From the NCBI GenBank assembly GCA_036406615.1, contig DASXAQ010000069.1:24154-88153 (forward strand): DNA of 64,000 nt, given 5' to 3'. This DNA comes from DASXAQ01 sp036406615 (GTDB lineage Bacteria; Actinomycetota; UBA4738). A program made the position numbers and the translations under genes. A model generated the notes under the pieces. It did no database searches. It saw only the letters and a list, made by a program, of their open reading frames with translations, and was not told the DNA's origin. Shown in pieces: positions 41,988 to 50,980 of this stretch. Position 1 is the first letter of the stretch. Each line of letters begins with the position of its first letter.

Positions 41988-43094
41988 ATGGCGGTGGCGA
42001 CCAAGGAGCCCGAGGTCCGGCGCAGCGGCCGGTGGTCGTTCAGCGGCGGCGAGACGGCGCGGCTGGCCGGCATGGGCGGGTTCATCCTGTTGCTGCACGT
42101 GATCGGGTGGGGCCTGTTCGCGTACTACCTCCCCCGGTACCCGGCGCTGAGCGGGCTCGGGGCCCTCGCGTACACCTTCGGGCTGCGGCACGCGTTCGAC
42201 GCCGACCACATCGCCGCGATCGACAACACGACGCGAAAGTTCCTGCAGCAGGGCAAGCGCGCGATGGGAACCGGGTTCTTCTTCTCGCTCGGGCACTCGA
42301 CCATCGTGTTCGCGCTGGCGATCGGCATCGCCGTGGCGACGCGCACCGTGCAGTCGAAGATCCCGACGTTCCAGCACTACGGCGGCATCATCGGCGCGAG
42401 CGTGTCGGGCATCTTCCTGTTGCTGATCGGACTGCTCAACCTGATCGTGCTGATGGACATCCTGCGGGTCTACCGCGAGATGAAGGCCGGGCGCTACGAC
42501 GCGGACCAGCTGGAGGAGACGCTGATGAACCGCGGGTTCATGAGCCGGTTCTTCGGGCGGTTCTTCCGGATGATCAACCACTCGTGGCAGATGTATCCGC
42601 TTGGCGTGTTGTTCGGCCTGGGGTTCGACACCGCCAGCGAGATCGCGCTGCTGGCCATCACAGCCGGCGTCGCCGGCAAGGCGGGCGTGCCGTTCCTGGC
42701 GATCATGTGCCTGCCGATCCTGTTCGCCGCGGGGATGTGCCTGATGGACACCGCCGACGGCGCGTTCATGACCCAGGCGTACGGCTGGGCGTTCTCCAGC
42801 CCGCTGCGCAAGATCTTCTACAACATCAGCGTCACGAGCCTGTCGGTGGCGATCGCGCTGCTCGTCGGCACCGTCGAGCTGGTCAGCGTGCTCGCGGGGC
42901 AGCTGAACTGGACGGGGCCGTTCTTCGATTTCCTGGACAGCCTGAACTTCCAGACGCTCGGCTACATCATCGTGGGCATGTTCGTCGTCACGTGGGCGGC
43001 GTCGGTGATCATCTGGAAGACGCGGCACATCGAGGACCGCTGGGGGCGGCACCTGCACGACGGCGGCTCGACCGTCTCGGTCCGGCGCGACTGA
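41988..43094 (+). CDS. NiCoT-family nickel/cobalt permease
   Basis: A 368-aa NiCoT transporter with about eight helices. The signature RHAFDADHIAAIDN binds the metal; FFFSLGHSTIVFAL, LFGLGFDTASEIALL and AGMCLMDTADGAFM are the other family motifs. It imports Ni2+ (or Co2+) by membrane potential. The start is ATG 41988 with a leaderless -10; an upstream TTG would place the operator inside the gene. It follows the Nur-like gene by 119 bases with its own regulated promoter. Confidence 0.93.
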   Translation: MAVATKEPEVRRSGRWSFSGGETARLAGMGGFILLLHVIGWGLFAYYLPRYPALSGLGALAYTFGLRHAFDADHIAAIDNTTRKFLQQGKRAMGTGFFFSLGHSTIVFALAIGIAVATRTVQSKIPTFQHYGGIIGASVSGIFLLLIGLLNLIVLMDILRVYREMKAGRYDADQLEETLMNRGFMSRFFGRFFRMINHSWQMYPLGVLFGLGFDTASEIALLAITAGVAGKAGVPFLAIMCLPILFAAGMCLMDTADGAFMTQAYGWAFSSPLRKIFYNISVTSLSVAIALLVGTVELVSVLAGQLNWTGPFFDFLDSLNFQTLGYIIVGMFVVTWAASVIIWKTRHIEDRWGRHLHDGGSTVSVRRD

Positions 43095-43138
43095 CGGTCG
43101 TCGCGGCGCATCGCGCGGCCAACGACGAACGCACCACC

Positions 43139-43159
43139 CGGGCGCCCTCGCGGCGCCCG
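43139..43159 (+). terminator. Hairpin after the nickel permease
   Basis: Perfect 8-bp stem CGGGCGCC/GGCGCCCG with loop CTCGC, 45 bases past the stop and just before the next promoter; no T-run. Confidence 0.5.
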
Positions 43160-43164
43160 AACCG

Positions 43165-43170
43165 TATCCT
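43165..43170 (+). promoter_or_regulatory. -10 box TATCCT, 6 bases before the start
   Basis: TATCCT then CGACCG then GTG 43177: a leaderless arrangement. Confidence 0.5.
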
Positions 43171-43176
43171 CGACCG

Positions 43177-44451
43177 GTGACCGGCCGGCGCGCGGCGGCG
43201 TGGGACGCTGGGCTCTACGGAGGTTCGGCGCTGTTCGCGCTCGGCGCCGCGCTCGCCGCGTCGATCCCCCTGTACCGGGAGTGGGGACGCCTGGCCGCGC
43301 CGGCCTACGCGGTCGCCGCCATCATCGCCGCGCTGCTCGCCGTCCGCGGAACCGCCGGCGTCCGGGTGCGGACGTGGCTTGCCGTCGCGGTGTTCGTCCT
43401 GGCCGCGCTCGTGCCGTTGGCGACCGAGGCGACCTGGCGCGCGAACACCGGCGCGGGCCTGCACGTCCAGTCCGAGGCGATCGTGACCGAACAGGCCGCC
43501 CGGGCGTTGATCCGCGGCCGCGATCCGTACGCGGCCAGCTTCGTCCGCGGTCCGCTTGCGGCCCGGCCGGCCGCGACCGCCACGCACTTCCCGTACCTGC
43601 CCGGGATGCTCGTGTTCGGCGTGCCGAGAGCCCTGGACGGCACGTCGCCGCTCTCCGACGCGCGCGTGTGGTTCGCGCTCGGCACCCTGCTCGCCGCGTG
43701 GATCGCGCTTCGCGCCTGGCGCGGGCCCCCGCCGGCGCGCCTGCGCGCGGGTCAGGTGCTGCTGGCGTTGCCCACGGGAGCGCTGCTGATGGCCACCGGC
43801 GGAGACGACCTGCCCGTGCTGGCGCTGCTGTTGCTCTCGTTCGTCCTGTTCGACGCGGACGGCGCGTCGGCGGCCGGATCCGGCGCGGTGGCGGGAGCGG
43901 CTTCGGCGCTGAAGCAGCCGGGATGGGTGGCGGTGCCCTTCCTCGCGGTCGCGGCGTGGCGGCGCGGCGGGCGGCGCGAGGGCGTGCGGTTCCTGGCCAC
44001 ATGGGCGGCGATCGCGCTGCCGCTGACCGTGGCGTTCGCGGCGTGGAACCCGTCGGCCTTCGTCGAGGACGCGATCCGGTTCCCCCTGGGGATCGGGCAG
44101 GGTCGAAGCGCGGCCGGCACGCCGACCCTCGGCTCGGCGCTGACCGACGCGATGCCCGGGCTGCGCGGGCCGCTGACGGTGACGTTCGCGGCGATCGTCG
44201 CGGCCACCGCCGTGCTGTTGCTCATCCGGCTGCGACCCGCGAGCGCCGCCGCGGCGGCCGGCGCGTGCGGCGTCACGCTTGCGGTCGCGCTGGTTCTGGC
44301 GCCCGCCGCGCGGATCGGCTACGCCGTGTACCCGATCAACTTGCTGACATGGGCGTGGTTGCTCAACAGGTCGGTGCGCAGCTCTGCGACAGCGAACCCG
44401 AGTACGTCTTCGGGATCGGGTTCGGCAGCTCCTTCGACGTCCCGTACGTGA
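43177..44451 (+). CDS. GT87-like polytopic membrane glycosyltransferase
   Basis: A 424-aa protein with about ten helices. ALIRGRDPYAASFVRG, THFPYLPGMLVFG and ALKQPGWVAVPFLA resemble DUF2029/GT87 mannosyltransferases, which use polyprenyl-phosphate sugars outside the membrane. The substrate is not known. GTG 43177 has a -10 box six bases upstream. The last 89 bases are antisense to the 3' end of the His-motif gene and encode a low-complexity Ser/Thr/Gly tail. Confidence 0.75.
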   Translation: MTGRRAAAWDAGLYGGSALFALGAALAASIPLYREWGRLAAPAYAVAAIIAALLAVRGTAGVRVRTWLAVAVFVLAALVPLATEATWRANTGAGLHVQSEAIVTEQAARALIRGRDPYAASFVRGPLAARPAATATHFPYLPGMLVFGVPRALDGTSPLSDARVWFALGTLLAAWIALRAWRGPPPARLRAGQVLLALPTGALLMATGGDDLPVLALLLLSFVLFDADGASAAGSGAVAGAASALKQPGWVAVPFLAVAAWRRGGRREGVRFLATWAAIALPLTVAFAAWNPSAFVEDAIRFPLGIGQGRSAAGTPTLGSALTDAMPGLRGPLTVTFAAIVAATAVLLLIRLRPASAAAAAGACGVTLAVALVLAPAARIGYAVYPINLLTWAWLLNRSVRSSATANPSTSSGSGSAAPSTSRT

Positions 44452-45190
44452 CGACGATGAGCTCGTGCTGCGTGAGCGGCAGGCTGACCGGGTCCCCCTG
44501 GTATGGCTTGCCGTTCAGGAAGACCCGCACGGAGTTCGTGGCGTCGTTGCAGTAGGCCCCGACGCACCGGTTCGTGAAGTAGAGCCCCCACACGTTGAAG
44601 AAGTTTCCGAGCGTGTACGTCTTCTTCACCGGCGACTCGACGTGGATGATGCCGCTGGCGTCGTGTGTATGGATGACGGTGAGAAACGGGGCGGCCTGAG
44701 ACGATCCGGCCTCGTCGGGGCACGCGCTGTTGCCCGGGGCAAAGATGCCGATGCACGCGGGCACCTGCTCGGCGTGGCCGTGGATGAAGATCTGCAGATC
44801 CTGGTGGATGTGGAACGCGAGCGCTTCCTGCGAGAGCGCCGGGAATCCGAGCACGTTCAGCCTGGCCTGCAACTGCTGGTACTCCGGCTGCCATGGCGCG
44901 GCCGTCCGCATGATCCCCGGCAGCGTCGCCGGGTCTTGGGCGGTGGACGTCGACGATCCGTTGTTGTTCAGCAGCACGAACGTGACGGCGCCGGCGGCGA
45001 TCACCACCACCAGGACCGCCGCGCCGATCCGGTACCACTTGCGCCGCCCGATCTTGCGCTGCAGCGCCTCGCGCTGGCGACGCGCCTCCTCCTTGCGGAC
45101 CTTGCGGTTGGGACCGTCCGGGCTCGCCGGGGCCACCGACACCTTGGCCGGGACGGGCGTCGTGCGCTTCGGGTTCTGTCGTTTGCCCAC
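44363..45190 (-). CDS. Membrane-anchored His-motif protein, paralogue B
   Basis: A 275-aa paralogue of the protein at 9369: basic cytoplasmic tail (1-~52), one helix (~53-74), then DPATLPGI, HIHQDLQIFIHGH (127-139), HTHDASGIIHVESP (174-187), TYTLGNFFNVWG and CX4C (C209, C214). Compared with paralogue A it has extra cysteines near C146 and C157. Function unknown; metal binding or redox is inferred from the conserved His/Cys. GTG 45190 follows GGAG. A TAGGAT hexamer (minus, 45247-45242) may be its -10. Confidence 0.8.
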   Translation of the reverse strand: MGKRQNPKRTTPVPAKVSVAPASPDGPNRKVRKEEARRQREALQRKIGRRKWYRIGAAVLVVVIAAGAVTFVLLNNNGSSTSTAQDPATLPGIMRTAAPWQPEYQQLQARLNVLGFPALSQEALAFHIHQDLQIFIHGHAEQVPACIGIFAPGNSACPDEAGSSQAAPFLTVIHTHDASGIIHVESPVKKTYTLGNFFNVWGLYFTNRCVGAYCNDATNSVRVFLNGKPYQGDPVSLPLTQHELIVVTYGTSKELPNPIPKTYSGSLSQSCAPTC

Positions 45191-45299
45191 CGTGGGTCTC
45201 CGCGAGGTTGGTCGCCGGCGAACCGGCGGTTGCAGGCCTCAATCCTATCGGCCGCACGGCGGCCTCGACCCGGCAGCGCCGAAACCGCGCCTACGGGCC

Positions 45300-45305
45300 T
45301 ATCCT
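45300..45305 (+). promoter_or_regulatory. -10 box TATCCT, 9 bases before the start
   Basis: TATCCT then nine bases then ATG 45315; a nearly leaderless arrangement. Confidence 0.4.
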
Positions 45306-45314
45306 GTTGTGCGC

Positions 45315-45917
45315 ATGAGAACGAAGAACCCGGCGCGGGCATTGGCGCTGGCCGGCGCCGCCGCTGCGGGCGCCGTCGCCGGCCACACGCTCACCTACCT
45401 GTTGGCGTTCCCCCAGGCGGGGACCCGCGAGGCCGTGCTGGCCTCGACCGGACACGCGTACTGGTTTGCGGCGGTCTCCGCCGCGCTGGTATTCGCGGCG
45501 CTGTCGGCATCGGCCGCGTTCGTCCGCGGCATCCGCCGAGGACTGCGCGGCCCGTCGCTCGTTGCCGGCGCCGAGCCGGGCATCGCTGCGGTCGTCCTGC
45601 GCCTGTTCGCACTGCAGTCCGCCATCTACGTGCTGCAGGAGATCCTGGAGCGGCTCGACGCCGGCGTTCCCCTTTCGGAGCTCGTTCGCGGGCACATCTT
45701 GCTGATCGGCATCCCCCTTCAGTTCCTGGTCGCCCTGGCGATCTCCGTCGTCCTGATCGCCCTGCGCAAGGCCGGTGAGCACGCCGGCGCCGTCCTTCGC
45801 CGGCCCCCCCTTCCCCGGATCTCACGACGCGCCGTCCGGCCGCCGATGCAGGTGGCGGCGCCGGCCTCCGTCTGGTTCCGGCTTCGAGGCATTCGCGCGC
45901 CCCCCGCGGCCGCCTAG
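45315..45917 (+). CDS. Predicted integral membrane protein, unknown
   Basis: A 200-aa protein with four likely helices (about 12-30, 45-63, 82-100, 125-147) and a basic, Pro/Arg-rich C-terminal tail. HTLTYLLAFP in helix 1 is the only notable motif. It stands just upstream of the CopC/CopD-type genes on the same strand, 74 bases away, and may belong to that group. I recognise no family. Confidence 0.65.
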   Translation: MRTKNPARALALAGAAAAGAVAGHTLTYLLAFPQAGTREAVLASTGHAYWFAAVSAALVFAALSASAAFVRGIRRGLRGPSLVAGAEPGIAAVVLRLFALQSAIYVLQEILERLDAGVPLSELVRGHILLIGIPLQFLVALAISVVLIALRKAGEHAGAVLRRPPLPRISRRAVRPPMQVAAPASVWFRLRGIRAPPAAA

Positions 45918-45991
45918 CCACCTCGAATCCGGGCGTTGCGCGCGCAACCTGGGCGCGAGCGCCCACCGCCGGAAAACGACAGGAGGTTTCC

Positions 45992-46651
45992 ATGAGACGA
46001 CGCGCGACGACGGGTGTCGTGCTGGTCGCGGGGATGGCCGCCGCGCTGCTGCTCGGCACGACGACCGCCGCTTCGGCCCACGTGGCCGGCAAGGCCGGGC
46101 CGTATTCGTTCCTGATCGGCTGGGGCCAGGAGCCCGCGTACGCGGGCCAGCAGAACAGCGTGCAATTCATCGTGAAGAACGCGAGCACCGGCAGGGCCGT
46201 CACCGACATCGGCGACCAGATCAGCGTGGAGGTCATCTACGGTACCAACAAGATGACGCTGCCGTTCGAGCCCACGTTCGATCCCGACACCGGGCTCGGA
46301 ACACCCGGTGATTTCCGCGCGTGGTTCTTCCCGTCGGCGCCCGGCAACTACACCTTCCACCTGACCGGCAAGATCGGCTCGACGAACATCGACCAGAGCT
46401 TCACGTCCGGGCCGACCACCTTCGACTCGGTCCAGGACCCGGCGAAGCTGCAGTTCCCGGTGAAGGCGCCGACCACGACGCAGCTGAACGCCAAGCTCGA
46501 CGCCACGTTGCCGCGGCTGGCCACCAGTGCGCAGGTCGAGAGCGCGAACGACGCCGCCTCCAGCGCGAAGACGGTCGGCATCATCGGGATCGTGGTGGGG
46601 GCTGCGGGCCTGATCGTGGCCGTAGTGGCGCTGGTGCGGAAGCGGGGCTGA
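45992..46651 (+). CDS. Exported protein with N-terminal His after signal cleavage, C-terminal anchor
   Basis: A 219-aa protein: signal peptide ending AASA, predicted mature start HVAGKAGPYSFLIGWG, an Ig-like beta domain (NSVQFIVKNASTGRAV, GNYTFHLTGKIGSTN), a helical linker and a C-terminal membrane helix with RKRG. A mature N-terminal His next to CopC/CopD genes recalls copper-brace proteins, but I do not recognise the family. GGAGG precedes the ATG. It ends two bases before the CopC-CopD gene. Confidence 0.75.
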   Translation: MRRRATTGVVLVAGMAAALLLGTTTAASAHVAGKAGPYSFLIGWGQEPAYAGQQNSVQFIVKNASTGRAVTDIGDQISVEVIYGTNKMTLPFEPTFDPDTGLGTPGDFRAWFFPSAPGNYTFHLTGKIGSTNIDQSFTSGPTTFDSVQDPAKLQFPVKAPTTTQLNAKLDATLPRLATSAQVESANDAASSAKTVGIIGIVVGAAGLIVAVVALVRKRG

Positions 46652-46653
46652 CG

Positions 46654-48645
46654 ATGGGCGCTCGCCGCGTCACTACCGCGGCGATCCTGGCGCTGGGGGC
46701 GGCTCTGGCCGTGGTGTGGGCCGCTCCCAGTGCCTCGGCGCACGCCCTGTTGAAAAGCTCCGATCCCGCGAATGGAGCGCAGCTGGCGAAGTCGCCAGCT
46801 CAGATTCTCATGACGTTCACCGAGGCGCCCGACCCGCACCTGTCACTGGCAACGCTCCTCGACTCGACCGGCCATGTGGTGAGCGGCGCGTCGAAGGCGC
46901 AGGCGGTGCCGGGGCAGCCGCAGGAGCTTCGCGTCGCGCTGTCGAGGCCGCTGCCCGACGGCGTATACACCGTCAACTGGCGAACGGTCTCGCTGGTCGA
47001 TGGGCATGTCGTCGGCGGTGCGTTCGCGTTCGGCATCGGGGAGGCGCCGAGCGCCGCAGCGACGACGGCCACCTCCGCTGCGGGAAGCGCGCCGGGCCCA
47101 CCGGTGCTCGCCGTGGTCGGCCGATGGGCGTTCGTCTGGGGCGTGGCGCTGCTCATCGGCGCGGCGGCGGCGGGGCTGTTCGTCTTCGGCGGCTCGCTCC
47201 CGGCCGGCGCGCGGTGGCTGCTGCTCGGCGGGTTCGTGCTCGCCGTCGCCGGCCTGGTCGTGGAGTCGCTCGTGGAGCGGGCGCAGATCGGCATCTCGCT
47301 CGGCGGGTTCCTGTCCTCCAGCGTGGGGCGCGGCTACGTCCGCCAGGGGGTGGCGCTGCTGCTCACGGGGGCAGCGGGCCTCGCAGCGATCCTGCGCCCG
47401 GGCAGCGCAGCGTTGTGGGCGCTCGGCGTCACCGGCGCGCTGACCATGCTCACGCATGCGCTCGGCGGGCACGCCGACGCCCAGTCGTCCATCCGCGTAT
47501 TGAACCTGGGAGCCGAGTGGATCCACCTGGTCGCCGTCGGCGTGTGGATCGGCGGGCTCGTCTGGCTCCTGTTCGGTCTGCGCGGCGCGGCGGGCGACCG
47601 CGTGAGCGCGGTTGCGCGATTCTCCTTCATGGCCACGATCGCGGTGATCGCCGTCGTCCTGTCGGGGGTCGCCAGGGCGATCCAGGAGCTCGGGAGCATC
47701 GGCAATCTGATCCACACGTCGTGGGGCGTGACGCTACTGGTCAAGAGCGGGATCTTCGCCGTGCTTGCCGTGTTCGCGATCACCAACCGGTTCCGCATCG
47801 TGCCTGGGTTGAAGGCCGGCTCGGAGAGGATCGGGACCCTGCGGCGGACCGTGGGGGCCGAGGTGGTGCTGGCCGTCGGCGTCATTGCCGCGGCAGCGCT
47901 GCTGAGCGACCTGGCGCCGGCGTCGTTCGTCTCCGCCGCTCAGCACCGGAACGCGGCACCCTCGTCGGTCGTCGTCACGGGCAGCGACTTCGCCACTACC
48001 GTCCGCGTCCAGCTGACGGTGACGCCGGGAATGGTTGGGAGCAACCGCTTTTCGGCGCGCGTGACGAACTACGATACGGGGGCGCCGGTGCCGGCCCAGG
48101 GCGTGCGGCTGCAGTTCTCGCTGCCGTCGCAGCCGAACGTCGGCTCGTCCCTCCTGTCGTTGTCGAACGCCGGCGGCGGCGTGTGGACCGGGCAGGGCAC
48201 GAACCTGTCGATCGACGGCGCCTGGTCCGTCGACGTCACCGTGCAGGAGGCGTCCGGCGGCGTCGACGTCCCGCTGACGGTGCGCACGCGGCTCCCGGCC
48301 GAGAAGATCACGGTGTCGGCCCAGCCGGGCGAGCCCACGTTGTACACGATCTCGCTGCCGGGCGGCCGGTCGCTTCAGACGTACGTGGACCCTGGGAAGG
48401 AGGGCACCAACACAGTCCACTTCACGTTCTTCCAGACGAACGGGAACGAGCAGCCCGTGGCGTCGGCCAGCGCATACGCGATCGCCCCGTCGGGTGCCGA
48501 CGAGACCCTGAAGCTCATCCGATTCTCGGCCGGGCACTTCGCGGCGAACGCGGCGCTGAACGTCGGCCGGTGGACGTTTCGGATCACGGGACGGACATCG
48601 GATGGGACGATCCTGACCGGCTACTTCATGCAATCGATCGGATAA
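46654..48645 (+). CDS. CopC-CopD fusion protein with extra C-terminal exported domain
   Basis: A 663-aa protein. The signal peptide ends SASA, leaving mature HALLKSSDPANGAQL, the CopC N-terminal copper-binding His; SLVDGHVVGGAFAFGI supplies the second site (D, H). Residues ~140-430 are a CopD-type eight-helix membrane domain (LNLGAEWIHLVAVGVWIGG). A beta-rich tail of ~230 residues follows (FATTVRVQLTVTPG...WTFRITGRTSDG), like the YtkA-type domain fused in some CopCD proteins. It should bind and import periplasmic copper. Confidence 0.9.
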   Translation: MGARRVTTAAILALGAALAVVWAAPSASAHALLKSSDPANGAQLAKSPAQILMTFTEAPDPHLSLATLLDSTGHVVSGASKAQAVPGQPQELRVALSRPLPDGVYTVNWRTVSLVDGHVVGGAFAFGIGEAPSAAATTATSAAGSAPGPPVLAVVGRWAFVWGVALLIGAAAAGLFVFGGSLPAGARWLLLGGFVLAVAGLVVESLVERAQIGISLGGFLSSSVGRGYVRQGVALLLTGAAGLAAILRPGSAALWALGVTGALTMLTHALGGHADAQSSIRVLNLGAEWIHLVAVGVWIGGLVWLLFGLRGAAGDRVSAVARFSFMATIAVIAVVLSGVARAIQELGSIGNLIHTSWGVTLLVKSGIFAVLAVFAITNRFRIVPGLKAGSERIGTLRRTVGAEVVLAVGVIAAAALLSDLAPASFVSAAQHRNAAPSSVVVTGSDFATTVRVQLTVTPGMVGSNRFSARVTNYDTGAPVPAQGVRLQFSLPSQPNVGSSLLSLSNAGGGVWTGQGTNLSIDGAWSVDVTVQEASGGVDVPLTVRTRLPAEKITVSAQPGEPTLYTISLPGGRSLQTYVDPGKEGTNTVHFTFFQTNGNEQPVASASAYAIAPSGADETLKLIRFSAGHFAANAALNVGRWTFRITGRTSDGTILTGYFMQSIG

Positions 48646-48687
48646 CGTCGCTTGGCGAGGGCGGGTGCGATGGGGAAAGGACGAACG

Positions 48688-49125
48688 ATGAACGCGCGAC
48701 CGGTGCGGATGGTGCTGCTGGCCGCCGCGTGTGCGGGACTACTCCTGTCCGCGTGCGGGGGCGGTTCAGCAGCGGTCGGACCGAGCGCGTCCGCGACGGT
48801 CTCCCCGAGGCCCAGCTCTCCCGCCAAGCTCACGATCCTGTCCCCGCGCGACGGCCAGGTGATCAGGGGGGGCACCGTGTCCGTGCGGATCCGGCTGGTG
48901 GGCGCGAAGATCGTGCCGGCCACGACCACGCACATCACGCCCACGCAGGGGCACCTGCACCTGTTCCTGGATGACAAGATCGTGTCGATGAACTACAGCA
49001 CCTCGGACGTGCTGCACGACGTCGCGCCCGGCCAGCACACGCTGCGCGTGGAGTTCGTGGCCTCGGACCACCTCCCCTTCGTTCCGCGCGTGTTCGCGGC
49101 CGTGGTGTTCGAGGTGACATCATGA
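48688..49125 (+). CDS. HLHLF-motif lipoprotein
   Basis: A 145-aa lipoprotein: leader with lipobox LLSAC (C23), then a compact beta domain KLTILSPRDGQVI, HITPTQGHLHLFLDD, HTLRVEFVASDHLPFVP. The GHLHLFLDD strand is the mark of a small exported domain also present in the protein at 51735. The His pair suggests metal binding (inference). I chose ATG 48688 because AAAGGA lies seven bases upstream; TTG 48652 and ATG 48670 are weaker. Its stop overlaps the next gene by ATGA. Confidence 0.75.
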   Translation: MNARPVRMVLLAAACAGLLLSACGGGSAAVGPSASATVSPRPSSPAKLTILSPRDGQVIRGGTVSVRIRLVGAKIVPATTTHITPTQGHLHLFLDDKIVSMNYSTSDVLHDVAPGQHTLRVEFVASDHLPFVPRVFAAVVFEVTS

Positions 49126-49742
49126 GCGCCCGCACGCCGGCGAAGCGCCCGCTGTCGGTGGACGCGCCGCGGGCGAGGGCCGGGACCGACCCGGCGTCCG
49201 CCGCCGGGGCAGCATGCATCGTGACCGCGGGGCTGGGGTTGCTGCTGATCCGTCCCGCGCTCGTGCAGGTCGCGCCCCGCCCCGAAGCTGCTCTGCTGGT
49301 CGTGTACGCGGCGTTGCTGGCGGTGTCCGTGTTGGCGCCCCTGCCGTTGGACCGCGCACCGCGCGCGAGCGCGATCCGTTTCGGCGCCACCTTGGCCGTC
49401 GGCGTGGCCGCGGTGTCGGTGGCCCGGCTCTTCGCGCTGCCGGCTCCGCCCACGCGCACCACGACCGTCGCGGTGGCTCTGTCCGTCGTGGCCGCCGTGG
49501 CGGAGGAGGCGCTCTTCCGCCGGTTCGCCTACGCCTGGCTGGCGCGGCGCGGCACCGCGCTGGCCGTCGCGGGGTCCGCGCTGCTGTTCGCGCTGGTGCA
49601 CGTCCCCGCCTACGGGATCGCGGCGCTGCCCGTCGACCTCGGCGCGGGGCTGCTGCTGTCCTGGCAGCGCTTCGCGTCGGGCGGGTGGGCGGCTCCGGCC
49701 GCCACGCACGTGGCGGCAAACCTGCTGGCGGTGCTGCCGTGA
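49122..49742 (+). CDS. CPBP-family intramembrane metalloprotease
   Basis: A 206-aa membrane protein with the CPBP (Rce1/abortive-infection-like) zinc motifs: EEALFRR (E128/E129), FALVHVPAYG (H160) and ATHVAANLL (H196). Members cleave within membranes or process exported peptides; the substrate is unknown. ATG 49122 overlaps the lipoprotein stop and GTGA joins it to the next gene, placing a protease inside a lipoprotein gene chain. Confidence 0.82.
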   Translation: MSARTPAKRPLSVDAPRARAGTDPASAAGAACIVTAGLGLLLIRPALVQVAPRPEAALLVVYAALLAVSVLAPLPLDRAPRASAIRFGATLAVGVAAVSVARLFALPAPPTRTTTVAVALSVVAAVAEEALFRRFAYAWLARRGTALAVAGSALLFALVHVPAYGIAALPVDLGAGLLLSWQRFASGGWAAPAATHVAANLLAVLP

Positions 49743-50980
49743 GGCGCGCGGCGCTGGCGCTGGTCTGCGTGGCGGCCGTGGCGACCGCGTGCACGAGCGC
49801 ACCCGACCCGATCGTGGTGGGTGCGATCTACCCGATCACGGGATCGCAGGGCCCCGGCGGCCTGCACGAGTTCCGCGGCGTCCAGCTCGCGGCCGACATG
49901 GTCAACGCGCAGGGCGGCGTCGGCGGGCGCGCGATCCGCCTCGAGCCGGTGGACGTGCCGGCCGCCGCGGCCGCCGCGCCGGCCGTCCAGGCGCTGCACC
50001 GCCAGGGCGTTCGCTACGTCGTCGGCAGCTACGGCAGCACCATCTCGTGGCCGGCTTCGGCGCAGGCCGACCGCGACGGGATGCTGTACTGGGAGACCGG
50101 CGCGGTCGGCATGATGCCGCCGCAGGGGCAGGGGACGCTGGTGTTCCGCGTCCCGCCGACCGGCGCCGTGCTCGGCGGCTCGGCCATCGACTTCGTCGCG
50201 CAGGAGCTCGCGCCGCGGCTGCACCGGAATCCGACGCGCCTGCGCTTCGCCGTGGTGAACGTCGGCGACGCCTACGGCACCGAGGTCGCGCGGGGCGCGA
50301 TCGACGCGATCCACCGGCTCGGGCTCCCGTACGCGGGCGACGTCACGTACGACCCGAACCACGTCGATCCGGCGCGGGTGGTGCGGCGCATCCGGGCGCT
50401 TCGGCCTGACGTGCTGTTCGTGTCGGCGTACGTACAGGACGGGGTCGCCGTTCGGCGCGAGATGGTGGCGCAGCACCTGCACCTGGTCGCTGCGATCGGT
50501 TCGTCGTCCAGTTACTGCATGGTCGAGTTCGGGCGGGAGCTGGGCACGGACGCCGTGGGGTTGTTCGCGTCCGACAAGCCCGACGCGTGGTCGCTCAATC
50601 CGAAGGGCCTGTCGGCGCCGGCCGCGGCGCTGCTGCGGGATGCCAACGAACGGTACGAGGACCGGTACCACACCTATATGGACGCGCCGGCCCTTGCCGG
50701 CTTCTCCGCGGCCTGGGCGCTGTTCCACGACGTGATGCCGTCGGCGAGCGCGCTCACCCCGGCATCGGTCGGCGCCGCCGCCCTGCGGACCCGTCTCCCG
50801 CAGGGCAGCCTGCCCAACGGCAGCGGGCTGGCGTTCGCGGCGGCTGGGACGCCCGACGCGGGCGCGAACGTGCGCGCCCTTGGAGTCATCTGGGAATGGC
50901 AGGCGCCCGGGCGGCGCGTCGTGGTGTGGCCGCCCATCTTCGCCCGCGCGCCCGTCCGCGTCCTGCCGCTGGCTACGTGA
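49739..50980 (+). CDS. Type-1 periplasmic-binding-protein lipoprotein (LivJ-like), orphan
   Basis: A 413-aa lipoprotein (lipobox VATAC, C18) with the fold of branched-chain amino acid/amide-binding proteins: IVVGAIYPITGSQGPGG, GVQLAADMVNAQGGVGG, VRYVVGSYGST, FAVVNVGDAYGTEVARG and RALRPDVLFVSAYVQD. No ABC permease or ATPase gene accompanies it, so it may be a sensor or scavenger rather than an importer part. GTG 49739 overlaps the protease stop; its own stop overlaps the next GTG. Confidence 0.82.
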   Translation: MRRAALALVCVAAVATACTSAPDPIVVGAIYPITGSQGPGGLHEFRGVQLAADMVNAQGGVGGRAIRLEPVDVPAAAAAAPAVQALHRQGVRYVVGSYGSTISWPASAQADRDGMLYWETGAVGMMPPQGQGTLVFRVPPTGAVLGGSAIDFVAQELAPRLHRNPTRLRFAVVNVGDAYGTEVARGAIDAIHRLGLPYAGDVTYDPNHVDPARVVRRIRALRPDVLFVSAYVQDGVAVRREMVAQHLHLVAAIGSSSSYCMVEFGRELGTDAVGLFASDKPDAWSLNPKGLSAPAAALLRDANERYEDRYHTYMDAPALAGFSAAWALFHDVMPSASALTPASVGAAALRTRLPQGSLPNGSGLAFAAAGTPDAGANVRALGVIWEWQAPGRRVVVWPPIFARAPVRVLPLAT

